Below are positions 1 through 14,754 of a DNA stretch of 64,000 bases, piece by piece. The stretch's first letter is position 1. Every line of letters begins with the position of its first letter. A model generated the notes under the pieces. It was given only the letters and a program-made list of their open reading frames with translations. It was not told the DNA's origin and ran no database searches. The stretch covers positions 1 through 64,000 of the forward strand of contig LLEY01000205.1 in assembly GCA_001414485.1 (NCBI GenBank), read 5' to 3'. The stretch is from Calycina herbarum. Taxonomy: Eukaryota > Ascomycota > Leotiomycetes > Helotiales > Pezizellaceae. Both the position numbers and the translations under genes were made by a program.

Positions 1-134
1 GGGCTTGAGAATGTACAATGCATATAAGGCAGGCACAGAGTGCTTGGATTTTTGTCAACCATTTCCAAACCTCGTAATTGTTGTTATCAAAGGAGGTCAT
101 CGAGGTCTGAAATGGAAAAGGGGTATTATTATAT

Positions 135-1346
135 TTACTTCAATGCATGCTCAATCAAGGTCTTGTAACCTTTTACAGCGTCCTCTAAATCCACGACTCT
201 CAAATGCTCGTGATCGCTATGGGCCATTAAGATGGTTCCTGGTCCATAGAGATATCTTTTGTGGTCACCCTTCAGGTTTGGAATATCAGTTCCGTAGTTG
301 ACGACCATACTCTCGAAGCCTGCAAAATATTAGAGTATAACAAGTAAAGAAGGGGTTGGGATTGACTTGCCTGGCACATCGCTATCGATGTAAACAGGCC
401 CATAACCGGGACTAGTAACGATGACCTCAAGGTCGTCATCAATATTCTCAACAGCCTCTGTGATAATCTTCTTAATCACACTAGGCTCACCATCTGCAAT
501 CCTTATAGCAATAAGAGCGCTCGCATCCTGTGCAATGACATTCCCAGCAACCCCGCCTTCCATTCTTCCAATGTTGAGTGTCGTGTTCCCATACTTCTCA
601 TTGTATGGCAAGTCCACATTAAGCAGGGCGTAAAGTGCATCAACCAACATCTTATTAGCACTCTTCCCCAACTCAGGATACCCCGAATGCCCCGCCTTCC
701 CCTTAGCCGTAACCTGCAAGCTCATAATTCCCTTATGACCACTAGCAAGTTTCAACTCCGTCGGCTCCCCAAAAATAGCAGTCTCCCAGCTCAACCCCAA
801 ATCATTCGCCTTCCTCATCCCATCACCCCCAACCTCCTCCCCAACAACAAATAATAACGCAACATCCCCCTCCTGAATCTTACCCGCGGCCAAAAGCTGT
901 TCCACAGCTATGATCTGCGCAGCAGCACTTCCTTTAGCATCCACGCTCCCCCTCCCCCAAATTTCCTCCCCCCTCCTCTCATAAGGCCAAAAAGGCGGCA
1001 CAGTATCAATATGCGAACTAACCAAGACCCTCGTCTTCCTCGAGCTGCCAAAATATGCAAAGATGTTTTCCCGCGGGGCAGTAGCATCGGAGCTGGTCAA
1101 CAACGGTCCAACCTCCTGAAGCTCGACGGTGAAATTCTGAGCTCGCAGATACTTTGAGAGGTACTTCGCAACGTTTTCTTCGTTTGCGGAGATTGATTGG
1201 TGTTCGACGAGGCCTTTGTGGAGCTCAATGAGGGAGGAGGTTGATGGGCTTCGTGAGTTTTCAAGGATGGGGTGTTGGACGCTGCTGGAGAGCGTGGCGT
1301 ATGCGTGGGTTGCTAGGAGTAAGCATGTTGGGATAGAAGACTTCAT
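135..1346 (-). CDS. Secreted M20-family metallopeptidase (ArgE/DapE/carboxypeptidase-like), 2 exons
   Basis: The model joins 371-1346 and 135-319, giving 386 aa. M20 enzymes are zinc-dependent hydrolases of peptide or acyl-amino-acid bonds. The metal motif SSHIDTVPP is followed by [10 protein letters not shown] and the GEEVGGDG catalytic glutamate region. The second exon restores the conserved family C-terminus, with [23 protein letters not shown] and a TAA stop. The start is the ATG at 1346, because the 21 nt upstream open only with TTG. The N-terminus after it ([16 protein letters not shown]) looks like a signal peptide, so I infer secretion or vacuolar delivery. The intron 320-370 uses a GC donor (GCAAGT) and an AG acceptor. 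Length fits fungal M20A carboxypeptidase-like proteins. The exact substrate cannot be told from sequence. Confidence 0.88.
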
Positions 1347-1912
1347 ATTTGATGCTGGGTGTGCCAATTGGCAAAAAATATGAAATGTTGGAAAGGTTGT
1401 TGGGATTTCAGAAAGATGAGTTTGGAATGAGGCTGCGATGTTCGGAGAGCTTCAACTGCACCTCGCACCTTGCAGGCACATTCCCGATATGGAAGGTGGG
1501 GGTAGTACGAAGCTTTTGGGTGTCTTGCATTGTCTTGAAGGGACCTCAAATATTGAGAGTGGATATTACTTTCGACTCCGAGTCGTTCGTCATAATTTCC
1601 CTGAAAGAACAATTATTTATTGAAGAAGAAACTTTGAAAGTACTTTCATTAAAGTATCTACGAGGGCTTCATGACGAGCCAAAATAACTCCTAGAGCAAG
1701 TAAATTTAAGACGCAGGTATTCTTTGCTGTTCTCAAATCCATGCTGCAAATAAAACCCACGATATGTACGCCCCCCTCCAAAGACAAGCATCCCGCCGAT
1801 TTTGCGTCGTGAAACCAGATTCTAGGTATACATTATTTTTGTTACAATCCATATGCCAAGCGCCCCCCTCAAATACACGCCCCTTTTACGCCGCTCCCCC
1901 AAGTGCCAATCC
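1347..1912. other. Intergenic: M20 promoter and SMC5 3' flank
   Basis: This holds the upstream region of the minus-strand peptidase and the 3' end of SMC5. Short open frames cross 1349-1687 on plus and 1343-1612 on minus. Neither shows a recognisable domain or splice partner, so I call no gene. Confidence 0.6.
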
Positions 1913-5478
<3,566 letters not shown>

Positions 5479-7068
5479 CTCTTCGGGTTGTGGTGTTGTC
5501 AAGTTGAGACAGAATTGAGACGCGACGGACGCGCAAGGACCTTTTGGCGGGTAATCACGTGTGAACTAGCTTGCTAACCTGAAGCTGAGATTTCCAACTT
5601 CACCTCAAGCCACCTCGAACCTTCCATCACTTCCATCACTTCGTAAACCTCAAACTGAGCACGCAATGGTCGGATTTGTTTCCTAATCCCGTGTATCATC
5701 CCAATTTCAATTTCGAGCACCAGTTGCCCAGAAATGGGGAAGTTCGAAGAGAAGAAGAATTTCAAAACAGCTGGGTTATTAGTCCCAATCTGCTCCAAGT
5801 GCGTAGGAGAATTGACTTGAATTGCCCTGGAAAGTTGGAACAACGAAGGGGTGTAGGCAGATACTAACCTGATGTATTTACTGATGCCATGCAAGACGAG
5901 TTTTCGGGCGTTACCAGGTGGTCGGCTTGATTGACCCTTCCTTTTTTGGGATTTCGGAGACCTAAGAAATCAAAGGTTTATCTAACGAGTCTGATTGAAA
6001 GTGGAGCATAGAATTTTCTCTAGAGAAGATATATACTATAGAAAGCTCTTTCCTTACATGCCACAAGAATCATACAGAATCCGTAGGTTGGGTTAGCTCT
6101 CATTTTCTCTTCCCAACTGATTCCAATCCATATCATCACGCTTAGGAAGTGTGTATCACTCAATATATGATTAGAACAACTCATGGTGTTTTGGAAAATA
6201 GGAGATTTATTGCTCTTCAAAGATGGTATTTTCTCCACCTCGAATGAGGCTTTGGCTAACGAACAAGCACTTAAATGGATATCCTTGAATTCAAAGACAT
6301 GTGTTTAGTATCAAGGGCAGGTTTTATTTGCTTGTACCTAGTAGCCTCTTATGCACCCACCAGCTACCCGTCTGTTAAAAACCGAGACAGAAACCCCTAC
6401 CAGGTCAGCCTCAAAAACCTATGTATAGTGGCATGCCCTAATCCTAGTTGATATGAACCTCATCAAAGTAATAATTTCAAGAGCTAACGAATTAAAGTCA
6501 GGTCAGTTGTAGAGAGAGAGAGAAGAAGAAAGTCGTTGAGGGGGGATGTTGAAAGTGAAAATTCTGGGCTTTCGATAAGTTTCCAAGAAAACAAGCTTTC
6601 AGGTAGATGATGTCTTATCTTTTGGGAAGATTATTGGAGGGGAAGTGCAAAGTGTGTGGGGCTGTTGTGAGGCATCTGGACTTGAGACTTTACATTCCAC
6701 TCTGCAGTCCCCCAAGGCACGTGAAGCGAAGTCAACAAAATCCACAATCCAAACCTCACCACCCAAACACATCCCTACCGAGCCCCCCAAAAAGTGCGTC
6801 TGCATCTTCATACTTGCAGCTTTATTGTCCATTGGCTTCATTTCTTGCGAATTGAAGCCAACATCACACTCGTTTTGCTCTTTCCTTCTTCACTTCTGTT
6901 TAAGGTTTCTCTTTATTGGTTGCTCCGCCGCGAGCCACCATCACCAGGCTTTTCCTTTGACGCGTCTTACGGCTCAATTGACACGCCGGAATTCCCCTCA
7001 CCTTCAATCTTTCGGCATCCATCACTTTTCTTGGACATGATTTCCTAATTCCACTAGCAACAATCATC
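5479..7068. other. Intergenic between divergent SMC5 and HSL1-like kinase
   Basis: This must contain both promoters. On minus at about 5574-5980 two frames can be joined by well-formed splice sites: acceptor TTCTTAG near 5962, donor GTTAGT near 5867, acceptor TTTCCAG near 5824. The result stays open to about 5574, but it matches no family I know and lacks a clear start, so I do not call it. The kinase side has a pyrimidine-rich leader up to 7068. Confidence 0.5.
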
Positions 7069-10000
7069 ATGAGCTCCCAGCTTCCTGCGCGACCTCCATC
7101 GCGTCGCCCTCCTCTGGGCGAAGCAACCAGGCGAGTAAACAATGCGCAGCAAGCACATCCAACTTGCAGTCCAATGCCACACCACGAAAGCCTCAAAGTA
7201 GATGGTTTACTTCAAGTCCACAAGCCTCTTTCGCCAGGAGAGTGTTACCCTCAACGCGCAGGTTCTCCAGGTTCCAATGTCGCAAATCCACGATTGTCTG
7301 CAATTTCCAAAGAGTACACCCCAACAGAATCCACCTCAAACCGGAACTCCCAGATATCAACAGTCTCCACCAACGCATCAGATGGCAAGCGACTCAAACA
7401 AACAATTGGTCCATGGAAGCTTGGGAAGACTTTAGGCAAGGGGGCCACTGCGCGAGTACGGCTGGCAAGGCATGCACATACAGGACAAGAGGCTGCTATC
7501 AAGATTGTACAAAAGAAGAATGCGCAATTGTCACAAGCTGGAAGTTTGGCTGCTTTGGATCTCGCGCAAGCTGGGTTGCCTGATTCTGAGGATGGGTTGC
7601 GACGCATGCCAGTGGGGATTGAAAGAGAGGTTGCTATCATGAAGCTCATTCAACACCCAAACATCATGAAGCTTTATGATATTTGGGAGAATCGCACTGA
7701 GATGTAAGTGCATACGTCAATTTCTGTTTCAATCAACCCCGCTAACTTATTTTCTTTAGCTATCTTGTCCTCGAGTTTGTAGACAATGGGGAATTGTTCG
7801 AGCACATCACCGCAAAGGGGAGATTGGAGGAAGAAGAAGCTATGAAGTACTTTCGACAAATTCTGAGCGCTGTTGGTTATTGTCACTCTTTTAACATCTG
7901 TCATCGAGATCTGAAGCCCGAAAACATACTCCTAACACGCGAGGGTAATATCAAGATTGCGGATTTCGGAATGGCTGCGCTGCACCAAACCCCCGACCAC
8001 AAACTCAAGACATCTTGTGGAAGCCCACACTACGCCGCTCCGGAACTGATCAAAGGTGTCAATTACAAAGGTGACAAGGTTGACATCTGGAGTATGGGTG
8101 TCATCCTGTACGCTACCCTTGCTGGCCGACTTCCATTCGACGTAGAGGGGATTGGTAGAGATTGGCTTGCCCCCCTTCTCACCAAGATTAGAAAGGGACA
8201 TTACGAGATGGCGCCAGAGTTCAGTGCGGATGCAGCCAATCTCATCTACAGAATCTTGCAAGTCAACCCAAGAGACCGGATCAATTTGAGTCAGATCTGG
8301 AGACACCCTCTTCTCAGAAAGTACGATTACTTGGATAATCTAGCAAGAGGCAACAATTCGCAATCTCCAAGCGCAAGAGACTGTGGTCGACCTGTCATGC
8401 GTAGGAGTGATATTAACAAGGAGTTGCTTCGTCACATGAGATCGTTGTGGCATAATTTCACAGAGGCCCAGCTCATTGACGCACTTTTGAGTGACGAGTA
8501 GGTTCTACGATACTTGTATTTTTGTCGTTGAACAAAAGCTAATTTCTTCTAGACCAAATGACCAGAAACTCTTCTACACTCTTCTCTTACAGTATCGTGA
8601 TAAACAGCTCGAGAATTACACTCCGGACCTTGGATATTCAACCAGCGATTATCATCACGTTAGACCACCTACCATGACCAAGACTTACTCAACTTTGAAC
8701 TTCTCCCAAACAAAACTGAAAGGCCATGGACGACAAGTTTCTCGATTCACGGTAATCAGCAATGCAGCTGAAACAGAACGAAGCTATGATCCTTTCAAAG
8801 CTTCGCGACCTCAACATCTTGACTCAAAACGCGGCACAGAACGTGCCAGAGTCACCATCCATCGTGACCCCGATACCATGGAAGACAATGTTGCACCAAA
8901 AGCACAAGCATACTCTCGAGCATCTGTCAACTCAAACAATCGAAGCAAACAAGGGCTGGCGCCTCCTAAAGTTTATGCATCAAGAAGCTCATTGGCAAGC
9001 TCCAGCAGAAGCCGTGGAAGTGCTCCTTACGTTCGAGCTGCTGTGGGAAGAAGACGCGGCGTAAGCTTTTCACACCTTCGAAGAGCATCCGAGGATAGCC
9101 ATACCCAGTTGAACAATACCACGGAAACCGGAAATATGCCTCACCCAGAGAACCAAAGTCACTACGCCGAGGTAGACGACGATGGCGTCGAGGCTGTTCG
9201 TCCAGTAGTTGCTACAGCATCCTCTGCACGCTACATTCGATCAAGAAAGGGGAATCTCGTGATCTCTCAGCCAGCAATTCCAGTCGCAAAGAATGGCCGT
9301 ACGACTCAATTGTGGACAGATGATGTACATCAGCTAAGCAGCAGTTTGGCCAAAGATTGCGATGAAGCTTTCAATAGAACAAATGTTGGTGGCAACTCAA
9401 AACCAAGCGCTGAATTAGGAAACAACCCAACAATCGTGGATGCCAACGGAAGAAGAAAGTTCATTTCTAATTCAGTCAGAGACACAAGCCGAAAGTTGAA
9501 ACCTGCTTCTCTTGAAAGTCGACCTTTACCAGCACCGCCATCTAGATCTGAATCTGTCGAGATTGAAATTTTAGAACACCGCAAGCAGGCAGAACTTAGG
9601 AAATTATCCGGAGACGACTCGCCTGGTCATCTCGATCGCAAATTATCACACATCGACCGTCTTATAGGACCAGACTCAGAAGTTCACTCTCAGCGCCGCG
9701 TCATCTCCGCGCCAGAAGGCAAAAATCGTCCACCAAGTCGCCCACTTCCATCCATACATGAAGCTCGCGGTGAAGATGGTAGCTCCCCTCGAAGAGCCTC
9801 AGATTTCAAGACAGCCAGAGAGCATGCCCGTTTGGTAGAACAAAAGAATGGCCGCATTGCTTCTGCCCCAGAGCCAAGAACGTCAAGCAGACACAACGCG
9901 GATGATCGATTTTCGAAACCCGGCTCCCAGCTCAGAGATACAATTCGTGTTGTTCAACCATCTTCTCCTAGAAGTCCAGTAAAAGCTCCAGCACCACTAA

Positions 10001-11155
10001 CCATACGCAAAAAGAGTTCAAAAGGAGGCGCGGTTCCAATGATGAGTGGTGGTTTAAATGTTGAATCTGACGTGAACATAAATAGACATCGTGCTTCTGC
10101 GTTTGAACTCCGACAACAATATAAAACTGACGCCGATGTAAAGGCCGCTAAACAGCGAGCATCTGGATTGGAACTTCGACAACAATACCATGCCGGAGCT
10201 CGAGCTGATTTAATACCAGAACTAGAACGAATTGAGGAGGATCGCAATCATGATTACGATGACCACCTCGGACATGATAGCAGCTCTGGTACCATTATCA
10301 GAAAGAAGTCTAGTTGGTTCAAACGCAACTCAAGAAGTGGTGATGTTGAGGCGAAAACTAACTCTGGATCTGATACTCTGTTGTCTCAAAGTTCGCACAA
10401 TGAAGTGGTCGAGGATCATCGCGAGGCTTTACTTCCCATGCCACCAAAGAGTAAGGGTTTCAGTCTGCGTCGACTTTTCAAGCGGCGAAGCTCCAAACAA
10501 GATATGACTGTTGCCCGTAAGTCGAGAAGGAAAAGTACTTTTTAATTTCTGTATATATCACTAACATTTTTCAGCATATGATATCTTTGATGACGACGCG
10601 AGTATTCAAGACTCCATTGTTGAAGCACAACGACAATCTCATGCTGGACGAGCTGCAAATCATGACGACCCACGAGCTCGACAGATTGAACCACAACAGA
10701 ATTGGCTTGCCAAGCTATTTCACGTCAAGCCTCAATCGAGATTCATTTGCTTTTCAGTCAACAAACGCCGTGCTCGACAAGAGATTACCACTGTTCTCAA
10801 GGAGTGGCGACGATATGGGATTCGAGATATTCAAGTTGACAAGGAGAGAAACATTGTCTTTGGCAAGGTCGGAGCTAAGAATTGTAAGTACCATGCTCTT
10901 TTGTAAGAAAAAAGTGACTGACCGGGCATAGTTCTTGATATGAAGGAAGTGGCTTTTGCCGGAGAAGTCATGACCGTCATTGAGCATGGGAAAAGATCAC
11001 ACCTCAGCATCGCCCGCTTTACTCAAGAGCGAGGTGCTGCCAGCAGTTTCCAAAAAGTTGTCGAAACCTTGGAGAGCGTTTTAAAATGCCGTGGGATGCT
11101 TCTGGGGGATGAGCGGAAGAAGCGGATGATGATTAAAACCTTGGGTGCTCTCTAG
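7069..11155 (+). CDS. Hsl1/Gin4/Kcc4-type (Nim1-related) cell-cycle and septin-associated Ser/Thr kinase
   Basis: Exons 7069-7703, 7760-8497, 8553-10516, 10575-10883 and 10932-11155 give 1289 aa. In yeasts this family localises to septins and promotes mitotic entry by inhibiting Swe1/Wee1. The kinase domain spans roughly residues 114-390, with glycine loop GKTLGKGATARV, AAIK lysine 145, catalytic CHRDLKPEN (Asp262), DFG at 280-282 and YAAPELIKG. A long disordered, Ser/Arg-rich middle follows. The last two exons encode a C-terminal KA1-like module, with WLAKLFHVKP, VNKRRARQEI and HLSIARFTQERGA. Intron phases agree at every junction. Near residue 1010 a RASxxELRQQY motif occurs twice. Which of the Hsl1, Gin4 or Kcc4 paralogues it matches cannot be settled, since filamentous fungi usually carry few of them. 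Confidence 0.92.
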
Positions 11156-13351
11156 ATCTTGCTTTGATCATCGGGGGATGCGCGTACCTTTTTTCCAGAA
11201 ACGAAGCATGATCCGTTGCATATGTTTTCATCAAAGTTTTTCATTCATTCCAAAATCCCTCCGTGTGAGGGTGTCTTCTTATTGTTTTCACAAAAATTGG
11301 TGTTTGGTTTGCATAGAGAGGAGGTCTGCATTTGGGTTTTCTGCCGACTGGGATGAAGAAGAAATTGTCGTAATAATTCAAACTTTGTAGAATAGGATAC
11401 AGTTGGCGGGTAGGATGGGAAAGCCGTTGGGGCTGGCGTTTTTTTTTTTCACTTGTAATTTGGGTTGGGCAGCAAAAGGCAGAAAATCAAGCAAGCGCGG
11501 AAACCAAGGTTGTGCAGGCGGCAGGGGGTTTTTCCATTCTTCTGTACTGATAATAAACCTATAAATGATTTCAGATTGAATTGGTCTTTTGCGGTTTTTT
11601 CGGTGTTGTGGATATTTTGCTTGTTATTGTTTCAAGTCGTCGGTCATAGGTTCAATTTCAAGCGTGAGCCCTATCACAGCGTCCCCTCGATTGATTTGAT
11701 CTTGCTCCAGATTCTAATTTCATGGGTCGAGGATTCTATCCTTCTTCCTCCTTTATGTCCTTCCTTTAAGTTGTTCGATATTGATAGCTCGAGTTGAATC
11801 AACCGCTCGCGCCTAGGGTGGCGCGGGCCTTAAAAATTACCAACACAACGCCAACACATACAATCCTGTGGAACGGTGATACTGCACCAACAAAAATGGG
11901 TCATTGGATCTACGGTTGATACAACCCCCTGTCCTCGAACTTATCCACCAACTTGCGCCTCCCAAACGCCAACTTTGTCAACATCCCAGAACCTCGGATG
12001 GCAAACGGAGGCCTGCGCTAGCAACCGCTTCCTTTTCCCGAAGACCAAACTGTCGGTTTCAAGCCCCAAGCTAATTGTTGAAGATAGGGACCCAAGAACC
12101 TGGTACAAGTACGCAATGTCAAATGACAAACCTCTCATGTCGTGCATTCCCCGGATGCCAAGAGGGGTGTGAGGATCTACGGGAGTGGAGCTTTTTTTTT
12201 TTTTGACACAGAAAACCCGTCAACGGCTATCCTGGGATGGGCCTAGGCTGTATGTGTGTGGAAAAAGAGTACGGAGACACGCCCACACACCACGCTGTAC
12301 GCTACGCTGGACGCTTCCGCGCCGGGAATTTGTGGTCACGACAGATGGTGGGTTATGTAGGTAACCTTATTTATGTGAGATGGGTTTGAGTACCGTTGTG
12401 TTGGGAAGGGTCGTGATTGATTGCTCAGTTTTTGGTGCTGTACCTTGTGGTGTTCAGACAAAGATGTACCCCGCTGTCATTGCCTGGGAGTGCCTGTGGA
12501 GAGTTCTGGTGGCATGTTTGGTGAAAGCTTGTGTTCGCATCTGTGGCTCATCAGACAAGTGCTTATTTCCTGTGTTTTACGTTTTGTGGAGATTTTTCGG
12601 ATTGATTGCCATGATGTCGTCAAGCATCAGGGTTCCGTTGAACAAGTGTCAAGAACTTTTGTTGTGTCTCCTTGTTTTATTGTTCTTCTATCTTATCTTG
12701 ATTTTTTTAGGTTTCACAGTCACGAGAATAATAAACGCAGCAAGTTCTCATTCGCTGCAAATTGCTTCTCTTCTCGTAATACTACAAATACAGAGAAAGT
12801 TGATGATTTCAAAGGCCTTTCCCCAAACCCAAAGTCATTGGATATCTCTCAGCTCAACTTAACCCAGTTGAGCAAAAACCGGAGCCAAAGATGAAAAGCA
12901 CACATCTGTCGCCATGGAGAGGTATTTCCTTCCATCCTAATTCCCAAAGCCCAAGCCAAGTTTACCAAAAACCCCCCTGGAGTTAGACGCCGCTGCCGAA
13001 AAGAACATGTATAGCAAAAGAAAAGTCGTCGACAACGCCGCGGGAAACGACAAATTAAAGTAAATACTCTCCCCGCTTTCACACCCCAACTCCAAATCCA
13101 TATTTCGACACCGAGGCCGTTTGTTTTCCATTGTACTCATTTCGCTTGTCGCGGAAAACCCGTCCCATCCCCAACGCCAAACCACATTTCCGAAAACACA
13201 TTTGTTGAGGTAGCCTTTTTTTTATTACACCTTCACTACGCCACCATTCCGGAATCCTATTTATGGGAAAGAAGAAAAGCACAACACGTCACCTTTCGTA
13301 TACAGTAACGTGTGTGGAGGGTTGAAAGTCGTAAAAAGAGTTGACGGGAAA
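11156..13351. other. Intergenic between convergent kinase and C2H2 gene
   Basis: About 2.2 kb between two 3' ends. It contains T-rich tracts near 11440 and 12190. Two overlapping open frames lie at 12380-12894, but they lack motifs, splice context or coding character that I recognise. I see no gene. Confidence 0.5.
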
Positions 13352-14754
13352 TCATCTCATCTCCTTCTTCATCTCAGGACTATGTCCATCTGTCGAGTCG
13401 CTCACGACCTCCTGTTTCTCGACTGGCGATTGGCTTCCGCCACTCGTATTGTTGGCGCCATTCTGGCCATCGTTACCACATCCCTTCACCAAGATATGTC
13501 TCTGTTCGTCCAGTCAGCTTTCCATTTTTAAACTTCGCTTCGAGAAAAAGAACAAATCACTGCCTCCAATTACTGCAAATTAGAATCGGATAAAGAACGA
13601 ACCTTTAGTGCATCTTTGCGGGAGAAACTCTTTTCGCAGTGGGTACATGGGAAGGGTTTGACTGCCAAGTGGATCCGCTTGTGGCGCTTCATATCGTGGT
13701 TACGGTTGAACTGTTGCGGGCATTGGTCGCATTTGAAGGGACGGTCGTGTTGCTGTTGTTGTTGGCCTGGGTGGTGTCCGTAGATTGATGCGCCCATTTG
13801 GTGTTGTCCGTAGGGCATGTTGATTCCTCCAACCATGGCCATTTGACTTCCTGGGTTGTGGATGTTCGACATGATTGGGCCGTTCATTGCGGGAAGGTTG
13901 TAGCCGCCAAAGGGTCGGGCCTGGTAGCCTTGTGGTGCCGAGACTGGAGAGATCCGAGAAGTGGGTGCTGAAGAGGAGTTCGGTGGCGACCGTTGGGTTG
14001 GTGATTGTTGGTTGTAAGCGGGGAATGAAGATTGTTGAGGCGTTGAAGAAGGTGTGTAATATGTTGGTGTTGGAGGGGGGCGTCCACCATATTCTGGGGC
14101 GTGGATAGGTCCTTGAGGGGGTGCTTGGGAAGCCGATTGTTGTGGGATCACAAGACCATGGTTACTCATTTGCTGGGGTGGAGGTTGCGCAGCTTGTGGT
14201 TGCTGCTGTTGATTTTGATGTTGTTGCTGCTGCCGTTGCTGAGGCGCAAGGGTTGGTAAGTTCTGTTGCTGACCACCCGAGGAGCTTATGGATGTTGGGA
14301 ATGGGGGAAGATTCATGTCTGGAGAATTGGCGTTTCGGTTCTGGAAATTCATGGACGGAGAATACAATGGCCGACCATGCATGTAGTTCTGTTGTAGTTG
14401 CTGCTGTTGCGCGTAAGGCGCGGCCATTGGAGGCGCTGAACTATACGTGTAAGAGGGATTCTGGTTTTGAGGAGGGGGCCAATATCCCATAGGCTGCTGA
14501 GGAGGCTGATATGGAGGAACGCCGCCTGCTGAACTCCCAGAACTGCCACTATTCAGACTCGATAATGGACTGTTTTCGTTGGGGAGGGTCGCTGGTGGTG
14601 TGAGAACGCTGGTGATAGCTTGGTGTGGCTGCGCTGTGCTGCTGGCATAGGCTGGGTGTTTGTGCATTCCAGAGAGGTGATCTGGTGGCGGGAGTTGAAA
14701 AGTTGGGAGATTTGACGCTGCTGACCGACGAGCAGTGAAGCTCTGGGTCTCCAT
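13352..14754 (-). CDS. C2H2 zinc-finger transcription factor with Gln/Pro-rich N-terminus
   Basis: Exons 13603-14754 and 13352-13501 give 433 aa. Residues 1-340 are low-complexity, rich in Gln, Pro and Ser, and probably a disordered activation region. Two C-terminal fingers follow: RPFKCDQCPQQFNRNHDMKR...H, then PFPCTHCEKSFSRKDALK continuing across the intron as RHILVKGC. The second finger is therefore C2HC. The 101-bp intron splits that finger; without it the protein would end in the run-on VRSLSDSNLQ. The ATG at 14754 (METQSF) is chosen because the longer frame opens with GTG. I infer a sequence-specific nuclear regulator. The target genes are unknown. Confidence 0.87.

Noticed and set aside
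1343..1687. Open frames on both strands upstream of the M20 gene
   Set aside because: Mirror frames over a promoter region; no motif, and the minus frame is out of phase with the peptidase.
5479..5502. Extension of SMC5 by eight residues to 5502
   Set aside because: That start codon is TTG; the next in-frame ATG at 5478 is normal for a fungal gene.
5676..5940. Possible plus-strand mini-gene beginning MGKFEEKKNFKTAG
   Set aside because: The intron acceptor would be an ordinary CAAG and the product (about 45 aa) matches nothing; opposite-strand reading is equally plausible.
5574..5980. Possible small spliced gene on minus upstream of SMC5
   Set aside because: Splice sites look good and the frame stays open, but no start codon in frame and no recognisable protein family; it could be part of SMC5's 5' region.
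12380..12894. Two overlapping 157-160-codon frames rich in hydrophobic residues
   Set aside because: They overlap in different frames, lie in a T-rich 3' spacer and have no domain or splice support.
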